From: Cellulomonas telluris
GTDB taxonomy: Bacteria > Actinomycetota > Actinomycetes > Actinomycetales > Cellulomonadaceae
NCBI RefSeq assembly: GCF_004886325.1
Contig: NZ_QXFN01000002.1
Span: 1-64,000 of the forward strand
Reading direction: 5' to 3'
Length of the DNA stretch: 64,000 bases
Part shown: piece after piece, positions 44,312-55,523 of the stretch
How the letters are laid out: each line of letters opens with the position of its first letter
Numbering within the stretch: position 1 is the first letter of the stretch
Program-made: the position numbers and the translations under genes
Notes under the pieces: model-generated
Seen by the model: the letters and a program-made list of their open reading frames with translations, nothing else
Databases searched by the model: none
What the model was told of the DNA's origin: nothing

Positions 44312-45906
44312 GACGCGCCTCCTGCGGTGGGTGCGGGGACGGGGGCGGGCTCGGGGGGCGGGCCGGCCAGCGGTACCCGGACCGTGAAGGTCGAGCCGCG
44401 GCCGGGTGCGGAGACGACGTCGACGTCGCCGCCGTGGGCGTGCGCGATGGCCGCGACGATGGCGAGGCCGAGGCCGGCGCCGGGTCGTTCGTCGTCCTCG
44501 TCGGCGCGGGCGAACCGCTCGAACACGCGGTCCAGGTCCTCAGGAGCGATGCCGACGCCCTCGTCGGTCACCCACAGCTCGAGCCGGTCGCCGACGACGC
44601 GGGACCCGAGCAGGACCGTCGAGCCCTCGTCGGAGAACTTCACCGCGTTCGCCGCGAGCTGCAGCCACGCCTGCGTCAGGCGCTGCGCGTCGACCAGCGC
44701 GGTGCCCTCGGCGCGCGCCTCCACGCCCCAGCGGCGCGGGCCGAGCGGACGGACGTTGCCGGTGACGGTGTCCGTCAGCGCGCCGACGTCGTGCGGCGCG
44801 AACCGCACGAAGTCGGGGCTGCCGACGGTGGCGAGCGTGAGCAGGTCGTCCATGAGCCGGCCCATCCGGTCGAGCTCGTCGAGCACGAGCTCGCGCGTCT
44901 CCGCCGCGTCCGCCGGGTCCGCGGTGTCCATGAGCTCGACGTGCCCCCGCACGACCGTGAGCGGGGTGCGCAGCTCGTGGCCGACGTCGTCCAGCAGCGC
45001 CCGCTGCGCGCCGACGGCGGTCTGGATGCGGTCGAGCATCGCGTTGAAGGCGCGGGTCAGCTCCGCCACGTCGTCGTTGCCGCGGACGGGCAGGCGGGCC
45101 GACAGGTCGGTGTCCGTGATGCTGCGCGCCGTGCGGCCCAGCAGCCGCACGGGCCGCAGCAGCCGCCCGGCCACGACCCAGCCGACGACCGCGACGAGCG
45201 CGGCCGCGACGGTGGCGACCGCGGCGTAGGTGCGGAAGATGCCGACGAACGCGTCCCGCTCGGCGGTGCGGTCGTAGGCCAGGACGAGCACGGTCGTGCC
45301 GTCGCCGGCCGCGTCGGGCACGTCGGCGGTGCGGACGGGGATCACGGCGGCCCGCCAGTCGGTGACCGCGGTCCGGACGCTGACCAGGCGCGCACCCGTG
45401 CGCAGCGCGGGGTCGGCCAGCCGCGCGACGAGCTCGGGGTCCTCCTCGGGGCGCAGCGCGACGGAGTCCGCGGCGACGACCGTCACGGCGCCGTCCTCGA
45501 GCGCGAGCATGCCCTCGGTGCGTGCGGGCACCGTGCGCGACATCGCCGTGAGGACGAGCTCGTGGGCGGACGCGAACGGGCCGCCGGTCTGGGGGTCGAC
45601 GCCGTCGGCCGCGAGCAGGCGCACCTGCTCCGCCCCGCGGCGCAGGTCGTCGTCGATGCGCGTGTCGACCCGCGCGCCGGCGAGCAGCGCCGCGACCCAG
45701 CCCGACACCGCGAGGGCCGCGACCGTGGCGGCGAGGACCGCGGCGAGCACCCGCACGCGCACGGTGACGACGCGACGCTCGGGCTCGGCGGGCGGCCGGG
45801 GCTCGACGGGTGCGGCGGGGGTGTCGTCGACGGGGGGCGGCGGGACGGCCTGCGGGTCGCGCCGCGGCACCAGGGCGGGCGGCCGCCGCTCGGTCGCGTC
45901 AGTCAT
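44308..45906 (-). CDS. sensor histidine kinase
   Basis: This 532-residue membrane kinase has two transmembrane helices (about 48-75 and about 232-255) enclosing an extracytoplasmic domain of some 155 residues. HAMP follows (RLLRPVRLLGRTARSITDTDLSARLPV), then HisKA with His in DVGHELRTPLTVVRGH, then HATPase with LAANAVKFSDEG, DEGVGIAPEDLDRVFERF and GAGLGLAIVAAIAHAHGG. A Pro-rich cytoplasmic N-terminus of 40 residues is unusual. It overlaps an Asp-rich membrane protein upstream by 8 bp and the regulator downstream by 4 bp, so the three form one operon. Confidence 0.93.
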   Translation of the reverse strand: MTDATERRPPALVPRRDPQAVPPPPVDDTPAAPVEPRPPAEPERRVVTVRVRVLAAVLAATVAALAVSGWVAALLAGARVDTRIDDDLRRGAEQVRLLAADGVDPQTGGPFASAHELVLTAMSRTVPARTEGMLALEDGAVTVVAADSVALRPEEDPELVARLADPALRTGARLVSVRTAVTDWRAAVIPVRTADVPDAAGDGTTVLVLAYDRTAERDAFVGIFRTYAAVATVAAALVAVVGWVVAGRLLRPVRLLGRTARSITDTDLSARLPVRGNDDVAELTRAFNAMLDRIQTAVGAQRALLDDVGHELRTPLTVVRGHVELMDTADPADAAETRELVLDELDRMGRLMDDLLTLATVGSPDFVRFAPHDVGALTDTVTGNVRPLGPRRWGVEARAEGTALVDAQRLTQAWLQLAANAVKFSDEGSTVLLGSRVVGDRLELWVTDEGVGIAPEDLDRVFERFARADEDDERPGAGLGLAIVAAIAHAHGGDVDVVSAPGRGSTFTVRVPLAGPPPEPAPVPAPTAGGAS

Positions 45907-46315
45907 CGTCGCCGCCGTCGTCGCTGTCGCCGTCCCCGGCGTCGTCGCCGTCGTCGTCCCCGTCGTCGTCCGCGTCGCCGTCGTCGTCCCCGTCGTCGTC
46001 CGCGGGCGCCGGCTGCGGGGGAGCGGGGGCGACCGCGGTGGGGGCGGGGGCGGGCGGTGCGGGCGTGGCCTGGTCCGTGGGCGGCGCGGCGGGCTGCGTC
46101 GCCGCGGGGCCGGTCGCTGCGGGGCCGGTCGGTGCCGGGTCGGTCGGTGCCGGGCCGGGCGCCGGGGGCGTCCCGGGCACGGGCGTCGCGGTCATGACGA
46201 CCACGTCGCCGAGGCCGACGTCCCCGCGCGGTGCGGCCGCGGCGCGCGAGACGAGCCATGCCGCGAGCAGGAGCACGACGACGCCGACGAGCGCGCCCGC
46301 GCCGCGTCGGCCCAT
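45899..46315 (-). CDS. single-pass membrane protein with Pro/Ala linker and Asp-rich tail
   Basis: This 138-residue protein has an N-terminal anchor (MGRRGAGALVGVVVLLLAAWLVSRAAAA). A segment RGDVGLGDVVVMTATPVPG follows, then a Pro/Ala/Thr linker of about 55 residues. The tail of about 35 residues is almost all Asp and Gly (DDDGDDDGDADDD...). With the anchor in, the tail would lie outside the membrane and could bind divalent cations. The start is ATG 46315, with GAGGGAGGG upstream. It is the first gene of the kinase/regulator operon and may be an input protein for that kinase. No family is recognised. Confidence 0.7.
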   Translation of the reverse strand: MGRRGAGALVGVVVLLLAAWLVSRAAAAPRGDVGLGDVVVMTATPVPGTPPAPGPAPTDPAPTGPAATGPAATQPAAPPTDQATPAPPAPAPTAVAPAPPQPAPADDDGDDDGDADDDGDDDGDDAGDGDSDDGGDDD

Positions 46316-46479
46316 CCCCGTCCCTCCCTCGTCCCCGGCCCGCGCCCGCGGTCCGGCCGGCACGAGGATGCCGGGGCCGGATGAGACGCGGATGAGAGTC
46401 TCGTCCACGACCGGGCCCGGGGGGCTCCGTAGGCCGGACGGCCTGGCCCATCCGCCCCACGCCGTCTAGCGTTGCGCAA

Positions 46480-48963
<2,484 letters not shown>

Positions 48964-48974
48964 CGGCACACGCA

Positions 48975-49010
48975 CGGGCCCCCGCCGACCTCTCGGTCGG
49001 CGGGGGCCCG
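48975..49010. terminator. strong bidirectional hairpin after glgP
   Basis: CGGGCCCCCGCCGACC pairs perfectly over 16 bp with GGTCGGCGGGGGCCCG around TCTC and is followed by TCGTCGTCGG. The convergent chemoreceptor gene ends 22 bp on. Confidence 0.85.
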
Positions 49011-49032
49011 TCGTCGTCGGGAGCCGTGCCCG

Positions 49033-50613
49033 TCAGCCGCGCAGCGCCAGCACCGACTCGTGCAGGCGGTCGGCCGTGGTCCGCAGCTCGTCGGCCGCGC
49101 CGCGGATCGTGGCGATGCTGCCCAGCGACCGGCGCTGGGCCTCCTCCACGACGCCGACGCCCTGCTCGATGTCGCGCCCCTCGGTGGCCGCCTCGGCGAC
49201 GGCCGCCGCCATGGACGCCGTCGTCACGGACTGCTCCTCGACCGCGCCCGCGATGGTCGTCTGGTGGTCCTCGACGCGGCGCACGGCGTCCCCGATGCGC
49301 GCGATCTCGTCGACCGCCCGCCCCACGGCGTCCTGGATCGCCTCGACCTGGCCCGCGATCTCGCCCGTGGCCCGCGCCGTCTCCTGCGCCAGCTCCTTGA
49401 CCTCGCCGGCGACGACCGCGAAGCCGCGGCCCGACTCGCCGGCCCGCGCGGCCTCGATCGTCGCGTTGAGCGCCAGCAGGTTCGTCTGCTCGGCGATGCC
49501 GCTGATCACCTTCACGACCGAGCCGATGCGCGCCGAGGACGCGCCCAGCTCCTCGACCGTCCGCGCGGTCCGGTCCGCCACCTGCACGGCCTCCCGCACC
49601 ACGGCCGACACCTCGGTCGCGTTGCGCGAGATCTCCCCGATGGACGCGTCCATCTGGTGCGCCCCCGCCGCGACCGCGTCGATGCGGTCGGCGGCCTGCC
49701 GGGCGCTGGACACGACCTGCCGCGTCTGGGCGGCCGAGTCCTGCACGTCCTCCGAGAGCGACTCGCTCGACCCCAGCAGGGTGCTCACGGCCCCGGTGAC
49801 GGCCTCCGCGGAGGCGCTGACCTCGCTCGTCGCCGCCGCGGTGCGGTCGAGCGTCGCGTTGAGGGCGGCCGCCAGCCGGTCGAGCTCGGTGCGGCCGCTG
49901 CCCGTGTCGAGCCGCGCGTGCAGGTCGCCCGACGCGAGCGCGTCCGTCGCGCGGCGCAGCGGACGCGTGATGGACCGGGACACGGCCAGGCCGAGGACGG
50001 TGAGCAGCACGAGCGCGGGGAGCGCGACGAGCACGATCGGCACCGTGTCCGCGACCGCCGCCGCGCGCACGTCGTCCACGTAGATGCCGGAGCCGACGAC
50101 CCAGCCCCACGGCTCGTACCCGGCGACGTACGACACCTTGGGCTGCGGCTCCTCCATCCCGGGCTTCGGCCACTGGTAGCGGACCGTGCCGGCGCCGTCG
50201 GCCTCGACCACCTCGACCATCCGCACGAACAGGCGCAGCCCGTCGGGGTCCTCGTGCTCCGTCAGGTCCTGGCCGTCCAGCTCGGGCTTGAACGGGTGCA
50301 TGAGCATCGTCGGGTGCATGTCGTTGACCCAGAAGTACTCCTCGCCCGCGTACCGCATGCCGCCGAGGGCCTCGAGCGCGTGCGCCTGCGCCTGCTCGGT
50401 GGTGAGGTCGCCGCGCGACGCGAGGGTGCCGTAGTGCTCCACGACCCCCAGGGCGGACTCGACGACGTGCTGGGTCGCGGTCGTGCGTTCGGCGGTGATG
50501 CGTCTCTCGACGCCGGCCACCGCCACGACGGTCAGGAGCGCGAGCGCCAGCGCGGTCAGCACGACGAGGGCGATCATCCGCAGACGGATGGGTAGGGCCT
50601 TGAGGCGCAGCAC
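49033..50613 (-). CDS. methyl-accepting chemotaxis protein with Cache domain
   Basis: This 526-residue membrane receptor has helix 1 near residues 13-36. A single Cache-type sensor follows ([44 protein letters not shown], and [22 protein letters not shown]). Helix 2, HAMP ([23 protein letters not shown]) and a long coiled coil ending in the hairpin tip [39 protein letters not shown] complete it. sCache_2 domains bind small carboxylates. The start is GTG 50613 because GGAGG lies 6 bases ahead; ATG 50625 has none. No che genes are nearby. Confidence 0.92.
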   Translation of the reverse strand: MLRLKALPIRLRMIALVVLTALALALLTVVAVAGVERRITAERTTATQHVVESALGVVEHYGTLASRGDLTTEQAQAHALEALGGMRYAGEEYFWVNDMHPTMLMHPFKPELDGQDLTEHEDPDGLRLFVRMVEVVEADGAGTVRYQWPKPGMEEPQPKVSYVAGYEPWGWVVGSGIYVDDVRAAAVADTVPIVLVALPALVLLTVLGLAVSRSITRPLRRATDALASGDLHARLDTGSGRTELDRLAAALNATLDRTAAATSEVSASAEAVTGAVSTLLGSSESLSEDVQDSAAQTRQVVSSARQAADRIDAVAAGAHQMDASIGEISRNATEVSAVVREAVQVADRTARTVEELGASSARIGSVVKVISGIAEQTNLLALNATIEAARAGESGRGFAVVAGEVKELAQETARATGEIAGQVEAIQDAVGRAVDEIARIGDAVRRVEDHQTTIAGAVEEQSVTTASMAAAVAEAATEGRDIEQGVGVVEEAQRRSLGSIATIRGAADELRTTADRLHESVLALRG

Positions 50614-50760
50614 GGGATCCTCCATTGGGTCGGCGTGCGGGTCCGTGCCCTCCGGTCGGCTGCGGACGCCCGGTCCTGAGAGGTCCGCGGCCGCCGACGG
50701 CCGCCGACGGGGCGTCGTCACCCGGTCGGGCGTGCCGGTCGCGTCCGTGCGTGGTGACGG

Positions 50761-51531
50761 TCAGCGCGCGCGACGTCCACGGCCGCGGGCGGGACGCGCG
50801 TCGCGGGCGCCGGGGCGCGGCGTCCGCGGGGACGCGCCCCGGCCGGCGACCGCCGGCGCGGGCGGCGCCGGCGGTGCGGCGACGTCGCCGCGCGAGCTGC
50901 CCGCCGTGCGGCCGCGCACGATGCCGACGAGCTCCTGCACGAGCGGGTGCTCGGCGTCCCGGTGCCACACGAGCGCGACACGCGACCCCGGCACCTCCGG
51001 CACGTCCCGGACGGCGAACCGCTTGTCGCCGTGCTCGCGCGCGAGCGCGTGGGGGAGGACGACGACGCCCGCGCCGGACGCGACGAGGTCGAGCGCCGTG
51101 GGCGTGTCCGGCACCTCCGTGACCTCGTCCGCGGCGACGGCGGCCTCCGCCCCGAGCACGTCGTCGCCCGGGACGAGCAGCGGCTCCGCGCGCAGGTCGT
51201 CGAGGTCGACGGCCTCGACGACCGTGAAGAGGTGCTCACGCGGCACGACGACGACCGCGCGGTCCTCCCACAGCGGCACGACCGCCCACCCGTCGCGCGT
51301 GCTCGGCGCCGGCGAGGGCAGGCCGGGCGGCGGCAGGTCGGGCGGCGCGCCGGCGGGGGCCGGGTCCGGGGGCAGCCGCAGCACCGCCGCGTCCACCTCC
51401 CCGGCGAGCACCGCGGCGGCCGCGCCGGCGGGTGCCGCGCGCACGACGTCGAGCGGCTCGTCGGGCACCCGCTCCGCCCACACGCGCACCCAGCGGTCCG
51501 GCGAGACCCCGGGCACGAGGAGCAGCCTCAT
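50761..51531 (-). CDS. LysR-type substrate-binding domain protein lacking the DNA-binding domain
   Basis: This 256-residue protein has the two-lobed effector domain of LysR regulators (LLLVPGVSPDRWVRVWAERVPDEPLDVVRAAPAGAAAAVLAGEVDAAVLRL, WAVVPLWEDRAVVVVPREHLFTVVEAVDLDDL, ALDLVASGAGVVVLPHALAREH, VALVWHRDAEHPLVQELVGIVRG). No helix-turn-helix is present. The tail of about 40 residues is Pro/Arg-rich and basic. ATG 51531 overlaps the trmB stop (ATGA). It may bind a ligand or modulate another regulator; stand-alone forms are common in actinobacteria but uncharacterised. Confidence 0.8.
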   Translation of the reverse strand: MRLLLVPGVSPDRWVRVWAERVPDEPLDVVRAAPAGAAAAVLAGEVDAAVLRLPPDPAPAGAPPDLPPPGLPSPAPSTRDGWAVVPLWEDRAVVVVPREHLFTVVEAVDLDDLRAEPLLVPGDDVLGAEAAVAADEVTEVPDTPTALDLVASGAGVVVLPHALAREHGDKRFAVRDVPEVPGSRVALVWHRDAEHPLVQELVGIVRGRTAGSSRGDVAAPPAPPAPAVAGRGASPRTPRPGARDARPARGRGRRAR

Positions 51532-52265
51532 CGCACGCGCCGCACGACGAGGTCGGTGACCTCGTGGCCGAGGTCGAGGCCGCGCTGCTCGAAGCGCGTG
51601 ACGGGGCGGTGCGCCGGGCGCGGCACCACGCCGCCCTCGAGCGCCGGGTCGGCGGCGAGGACCTCCGCCGCCTGCGCGGCGTAGTCCGCCCAGTCGGTCG
51701 CGACGTGGAACGTGCCGCCGACGCGGAGCCGGTCGCGCACCAGGTCGACGTGCACCGGCTGGACCAGCCGGCGCTTGTGGTGCCGCGCCTTGGGCCACGG
51801 GTCGGGGAAGAACGCGTGCACCGCGTCGAGCGAGCCGGGGGCGACGGACGCGCGCAGCAGGCGCAGCGCGTCGCCGTGCGCGACGCGCACGTTCGTCAGC
51901 CCCTCCCGCTCCACCAGGACCAGCAGCGCGGCGACGCCCGGCAGGTGCGCCTCGACGGCGAGCCAGTCGCGGTCCGGGTCGGCGGCGGCCATCGCGGCCG
52001 TGGCGTCCCCCATGCCGGAGCCGATCTCGAGCACGAGCGGCGCGGTGCGCCCGAACAGCGCGGCGGTGTCGAGCAGGCCGTCGGCGGTCCGCGGCGGCGC
52101 CGCCCGCTCGTCGTCGACGGAGAAGCCCCAGCGGGGGAACAGCCGGTCGAGCGCGTCCGTGCGGTCGCGGCCGAGCGCGGCGCGGCGCGGGTGGAACGTG
52201 CGCAGGGGCTCGTGCGCCCGCGACGCGCGGTGCGTGAACACGTCCTCCGCCTGGCGCACGGTCAC
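51528..52265 (-). CDS. trmB: tRNA (guanine-46-N7)-methyltransferase
   Basis: This 245-residue cytoplasmic SAM-dependent enzyme makes m7G46 in tRNA. The SAM site is LVLEIGSGMGDATAAMAAADPDRDWLAVEAHLPGVAALL. The catalytic block AVHAFFPDPWPKARHHKRRLVQP contains the FPDPWPK signature. TDWADYAAQAAEVL and RPVTRFEQRGLDLGHEVTDLVVRR are the usual C-terminal motifs. GTG 52265 starts the protein at VTVRQAEDVFTHR; a longer reading is not needed. It is co-translated with the LysR-like gene downstream. Confidence 0.94.
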   Translation of the reverse strand: MTVRQAEDVFTHRASRAHEPLRTFHPRRAALGRDRTDALDRLFPRWGFSVDDERAAPPRTADGLLDTAALFGRTAPLVLEIGSGMGDATAAMAAADPDRDWLAVEAHLPGVAALLVLVEREGLTNVRVAHGDALRLLRASVAPGSLDAVHAFFPDPWPKARHHKRRLVQPVHVDLVRDRLRVGGTFHVATDWADYAAQAAEVLAADPALEGGVVPRPAHRPVTRFEQRGLDLGHEVTDLVVRRVR

Positions 52266-52306
52266 CAGGCTACGCGGCGCCGCGGCGGAGCCCGCCGCCG
52301 CGGGTG

Positions 52307-53098
52307 TCAGGCGACGACCTCCGGCGGCGCCTGCTCGAGCAGCGCGACGACCTCGCCGGCGGGTCCCTGCGCCAGCACGAGCCGGCCGTACGGGGTGTCC
52401 TCCGGGCCGCTGACGACGGTGCCGCCGACCTCCGGCACGCGCCGCGCGGCGTCCTCGGCGTCCGTCACCGCGACGTACCAGGTCCACGCCGCCGGCACGT
52501 CCGCGCCGACGCCGGCGCCGTAGCCGCCCACGCCGACGGCCGGGGTCCCGCCGACGGCGAGCGAGGTGTACGTGAAGTCCGGGGCGCTCATGTCGGTCGC
52601 CTCGTACCCGAACAGGTCGACGTAGAAGCGCCGCGACAGGTCCGGCTGCTGCGACATCTGCTCGGCCCACACGAACGCGCCCGGCACGTCGGTGACGTCC
52701 CAGCCCGTGTGCGTGCCGGACTGCCACAGCCCGAACACCGCCCCGGCGGGGTCCGCCAGCACCGCGATGTCGCCGAGGCCGAGCACCGTCATCGGCCCCG
52801 CGAGCAGCTGCGCGCCGGCGGCGACCGCGTGCCCCGTCGCGAGCGTGACGTCCTCGACCCCGAGGTAGACGCACCAGGCGGCGGGGGCGTCCGCCGCGGC
52901 GCCGTCCGCCGGCAGCAGGCCCGCGACGCGGCGCCCGTCGACCGACGCCGTCACGTACCCGCCCGTCTCCGGGCGTCCCTGCGTGAACTCCCACCCGAGC
53001 AGCCCGCCGTAGAACCGCTGCGCCGCGGCGAGGTCGGGCACCGTGATGTCGGCCCACGCCGGCACGCCCTCCGGCCAGGGGCTGTCGTTCACCGTCAT
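52307..53098 (-). CDS. two-domain VOC protein, Cfp30B-like
   Basis: This 263-residue cytoplasmic protein has two VOC modules. The first starts GVPAWADITVPDLAAAQRFYGGLLGWEFTQGRPETGGYVTA. The second starts VWAEQMSQQPDLSRRFYVDLFGYEATDM and includes PYGRLVLAQGPAGEVVALLEQ. Mycobacterial Cfp30B has the same two-module plan and similar length. Most members are annotated as hydroxylase or glyoxalase family without known substrate. It lies upstream of trmB on the same strand, 41 bp apart. Confidence 0.85.
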   Translation of the reverse strand: MTVNDSPWPEGVPAWADITVPDLAAAQRFYGGLLGWEFTQGRPETGGYVTASVDGRRVAGLLPADGAAADAPAAWCVYLGVEDVTLATGHAVAAGAQLLAGPMTVLGLGDIAVLADPAGAVFGLWQSGTHTGWDVTDVPGAFVWAEQMSQQPDLSRRFYVDLFGYEATDMSAPDFTYTSLAVGGTPAVGVGGYGAGVGADVPAAWTWYVAVTDAEDAARRVPEVGGTVVSGPEDTPYGRLVLAQGPAGEVVALLEQAPPEVVA

Positions 53099-53259
53099 GA
53101 CCAGTGCCGCCTCTCGTCCACGCGCCCGTCCCTCGCCGGGCCGGGCCGCGGGACAGCCAACCATCTCGGACGCCCGTCCGCATCCGGCCCCCCGCCGGGC
53201 AGACGTGCCCTCGGCGTCCCCGGGGCGCGCCCTCCGGGCCGCTGTGCTAGTCCGGGACC

Positions 53260-54300
53260 ATGACCGCCACGCCCGAGCCGGGCCCCGCCACCGCGACCGG
53301 CGCCGCACCCGCCGCGCGGCTCGGCCCCGACGCGTGGGAGGGGCTGGCCGGCGACGACGGGTCCGGCGGCGGGGAGTCGCTGCTCACCGTCGTCCTCGCC
53401 CTCGTCGCGAACGTCCTCATCGCCGTCGCGAAGTCGGTCGCCGCCGTCGTCACGGGCGCGGCGTCCATGCTGGCCGAGGCCGCGCACTCGTGGGCCGACG
53501 CGGGCAACGAGGTCCTGCTGCTCGTCGCGCACCGGCGCGGCGAGCGCCCCGCCGACCCGTCCCACCCGCTGGGGTACGGGCGGGAGGTCTACGTGTGGTC
53601 GATGTTCGCCGCGATCGGCCTGTTCGGCGTCGGGGCCGGGGTGTCGGTGACGCACGGGATCCAGGAGCTCGTGCACCCCGAGCCGGCGGGGTCGTTCGTC
53701 GTCGCGTACGTCGTGCTCGGCATCGCGTTCGTGCTCGAGGGCGTGTCGTTCCTGCAGGCGTGGCGGCAGTCGCGCGGGGACGCCCGCCGCCGGCACCGCG
53801 GCCTGGTCGAGCAGGTGCTCGCGACGTCGGACCCGACGGTGCGGGCCGTGTTCTTCGAGGACGCCGCCGCGCTGATCGGCATCCTCATCGCCGCCGGCGG
53901 CATCGCGGCGCACGAGGTCACCGGCTCCGCCGTGCCCGACGCCGTCGGCTCGATCCTCGTCGGGCTGCTGCTGGCGGTCGTCGCGGTCGTGCTCATCACG
54001 CGCAACCTGCGGTTCCTCGTGGGGGAGGCGGTGGACCCGGGCCTGCGGGACGCCGCCCTGCGCCGTCTGCTGGCGATGCCGGAGGTCGCCCGGGTGACCA
54101 GCCTGCGGATCGAGTTCGTCGGGGCGCGGCGGGTGTTCCTCGTGGGTGCCGTGGACCTCGTGGGCAACCCCGACGAGGACGCGGCGTCGCACCGGCTGGC
54201 GCTGGTGGAGCGACGGGTGCGCGACATCCCGGGGGTGGTCGGTGCCGTGCTGTCGCTGTCCGAGCCGGAGGAGCAGGAGCTGCTGCCGGCGGACGGCTGA
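53260..54300 (+). CDS. cation diffusion facilitator (CDF) transporter
   Basis: This 346-residue membrane protein has a 40-residue N-terminus, six helices and a cytoplasmic dimerisation domain of about 75 residues. Helix 2 has the metal motif SMLAEAAHSWADAGNEVLLL (HxxxD). Helix 5 reads AVFFEDAAALIGILIAAGG, with Glu in place of the usual His, giving an ExxxD site. PADPSHPLGYGREVYVWSMFAAIGLFGVGAG is the loop 2-3 signature. Substitution in helix 5 is associated with altered metal choice within the family. The stop is 6 bp from the convergent hydrolase stop. Confidence 0.88.
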   Translation: MTATPEPGPATATGAAPAARLGPDAWEGLAGDDGSGGGESLLTVVLALVANVLIAVAKSVAAVVTGAASMLAEAAHSWADAGNEVLLLVAHRRGERPADPSHPLGYGREVYVWSMFAAIGLFGVGAGVSVTHGIQELVHPEPAGSFVVAYVVLGIAFVLEGVSFLQAWRQSRGDARRRHRGLVEQVLATSDPTVRAVFFEDAAALIGILIAAGGIAAHEVTGSAVPDAVGSILVGLLLAVVAVVLITRNLRFLVGEAVDPGLRDAALRRLLAMPEVARVTSLRIEFVGARRVFLVGAVDLVGNPDEDAASHRLALVERRVRDIPGVVGAVLSLSEPEEQELLPADG

Positions 54301-54306
54301 CCCCGC

Positions 54307-55344
54307 TCAGCCGGCCCCGAGGCGCGCGTCGAGGAACCGCAGCACCTCCTCGAGGTACCGCTCGCGGGCCGGCGCCGGCGACAGCGCGAGGTCGTGCGCA
54401 CCCCCGGGCACCTGGACGAACGTGACGTCGGGGCCGAGCAGCGGCGCCCGGGCGGCGATCTGTGCGGGGTCCAGCACCGAGTCGGTCGTCAGCAGGGCCT
54501 CGTGCCAGCGGTCGTCGGGGCCGGCGGCGTCGGAGGCGAGGACGAGCACCGGGCAGTCGACGGCCAGGCCGCGCGCGACGCGCGCGTGCCCGCGGCGCAC
54601 GGTCCGCGCGAACCCGGCGCGTGCCTCGAACGTGTGCGGCTTCCAGGCCACGTCGTAGTCCCACTCGCCGCCCGTCGCCGCGTGCAGCGCCTCGCCGTAG
54701 TGCCGGGCCGTGCGCGACACCACGAGGCGCGGCGCCACCCGGCCGACCACGTCGATCGCCCGCGTCAGCACGGTGCGCTCGAACGCGTTCCCGCGCAGCT
54801 CGAGCCACGGGGAGTTGAGGACGAGCGCGTCGACGAGACCACGGCCGCGGCGGGCGTCCGCCCACAGCGCCGCCGTGAGCCCGCCCGTCGAGTGCGCCAT
54901 CACGACGAGCCGCTCGTGCGAGGCGCGCAGCAGGCGCACCGCCGTGTCGATCTCCTCGTCGTACGTCGCGAGGTCCGTGATCTCGTTGGCGGGGCGGCCG
55001 GGCCGGATCGAGCGGCCGTAGTCGCGCAGGTCGAGGGCCCACAGGTCGTAGCCGGCGCGTGCGAGCCCGTCCGCGACGTGCGGGTGGAAGAAGTAGTCGA
55101 CGAACCCGTGCAGGTACAGCACCGCGGTGCGCGGGCGCGGCGGTGCGAGGTCGGCGGACGGCGGGGTGGCGGGGGCGCCGGCGGGAGCCGCGGCGTCGTC
55201 CGGGCGTCGGTGGACGAGCGTCGCGACGGGGTCGGGCGCGCCGCGGCGCGACAGGGCGTCGGGGCGCAGCGGCAGCGTGCGCGCGACCCATCCGGGTCCC
55301 AGCACGTCGTCGGTCTCGGCAGGCCCCACGGCGTCGTCCGTCAC
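54307..55344 (-). CDS. alpha/beta hydrolase, lysophospholipase-like
   Basis: This 345-residue soluble serine hydrolase has the oxyanion LYLHGFVDYFFHPHVADGLARAGYDLWALDLRDYGRS. The nucleophile elbow is VVMAHSTGGLTAALW, with Thr where many have Met. The acid is probably Asp in VLASDAAGPDDRW, and the final His is in VPGGAHDLALSPAPARERYLEEVLRFL. The fold fits Hydrolase_4/monoacylglycerol-lipase types. There is no signal peptide. Start GTG 55344. The substrate is unknown. Confidence 0.85.
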   Translation of the reverse strand: MTDDAVGPAETDDVLGPGWVARTLPLRPDALSRRGAPDPVATLVHRRPDDAAAPAGAPATPPSADLAPPRPRTAVLYLHGFVDYFFHPHVADGLARAGYDLWALDLRDYGRSIRPGRPANEITDLATYDEEIDTAVRLLRASHERLVVMAHSTGGLTAALWADARRGRGLVDALVLNSPWLELRGNAFERTVLTRAIDVVGRVAPRLVVSRTARHYGEALHAATGGEWDYDVAWKPHTFEARAGFARTVRRGHARVARGLAVDCPVLVLASDAAGPDDRWHEALLTTDSVLDPAQIAARAPLLGPDVTFVQVPGGAHDLALSPAPARERYLEEVLRFLDARLGAG

Positions 55345-55423
55345 GGCCGTGATGCTGCCACGCCCGCGTCGTCCCGCCCGCGACCCACCGCCGCCCGCGC
55401 CGCGCGACCACCCCCACCCCCGC

Positions 55424-55498
55424 CGAGTGCGGTGGATGCGCGTCGAGCGCGGTGGACTCGACTACCGCACTCGTGCCGCATCCACCGCGCTCGACGCG
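55424..55498. repeat. compound palindromic element with competing pairings
   Basis: Perfect 18-bp arms 55439-55456 and 55481-55498 enclose a 24-nt loop. A second inverted pair, CGAGTGCGGT (55424-55433) and ACCGCACTCG (55464-55473), crosses it. A third, GCGGTGGATGCG (55429-55440) and CGCATCCACCGC (55477-55488), overlaps both. The element is built from two forward and two reverse copies of a GAGYGCGGTGGA-type unit. It lies in a 179-bp gap between two minus-strand genes and could be a REP-like extragenic palindrome, a site for a protein, or a terminator. Confidence 0.75.
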
Positions 55499-55523
55499 GT
55501 CGGGCGGGGTGGGGCGGGGCGGG

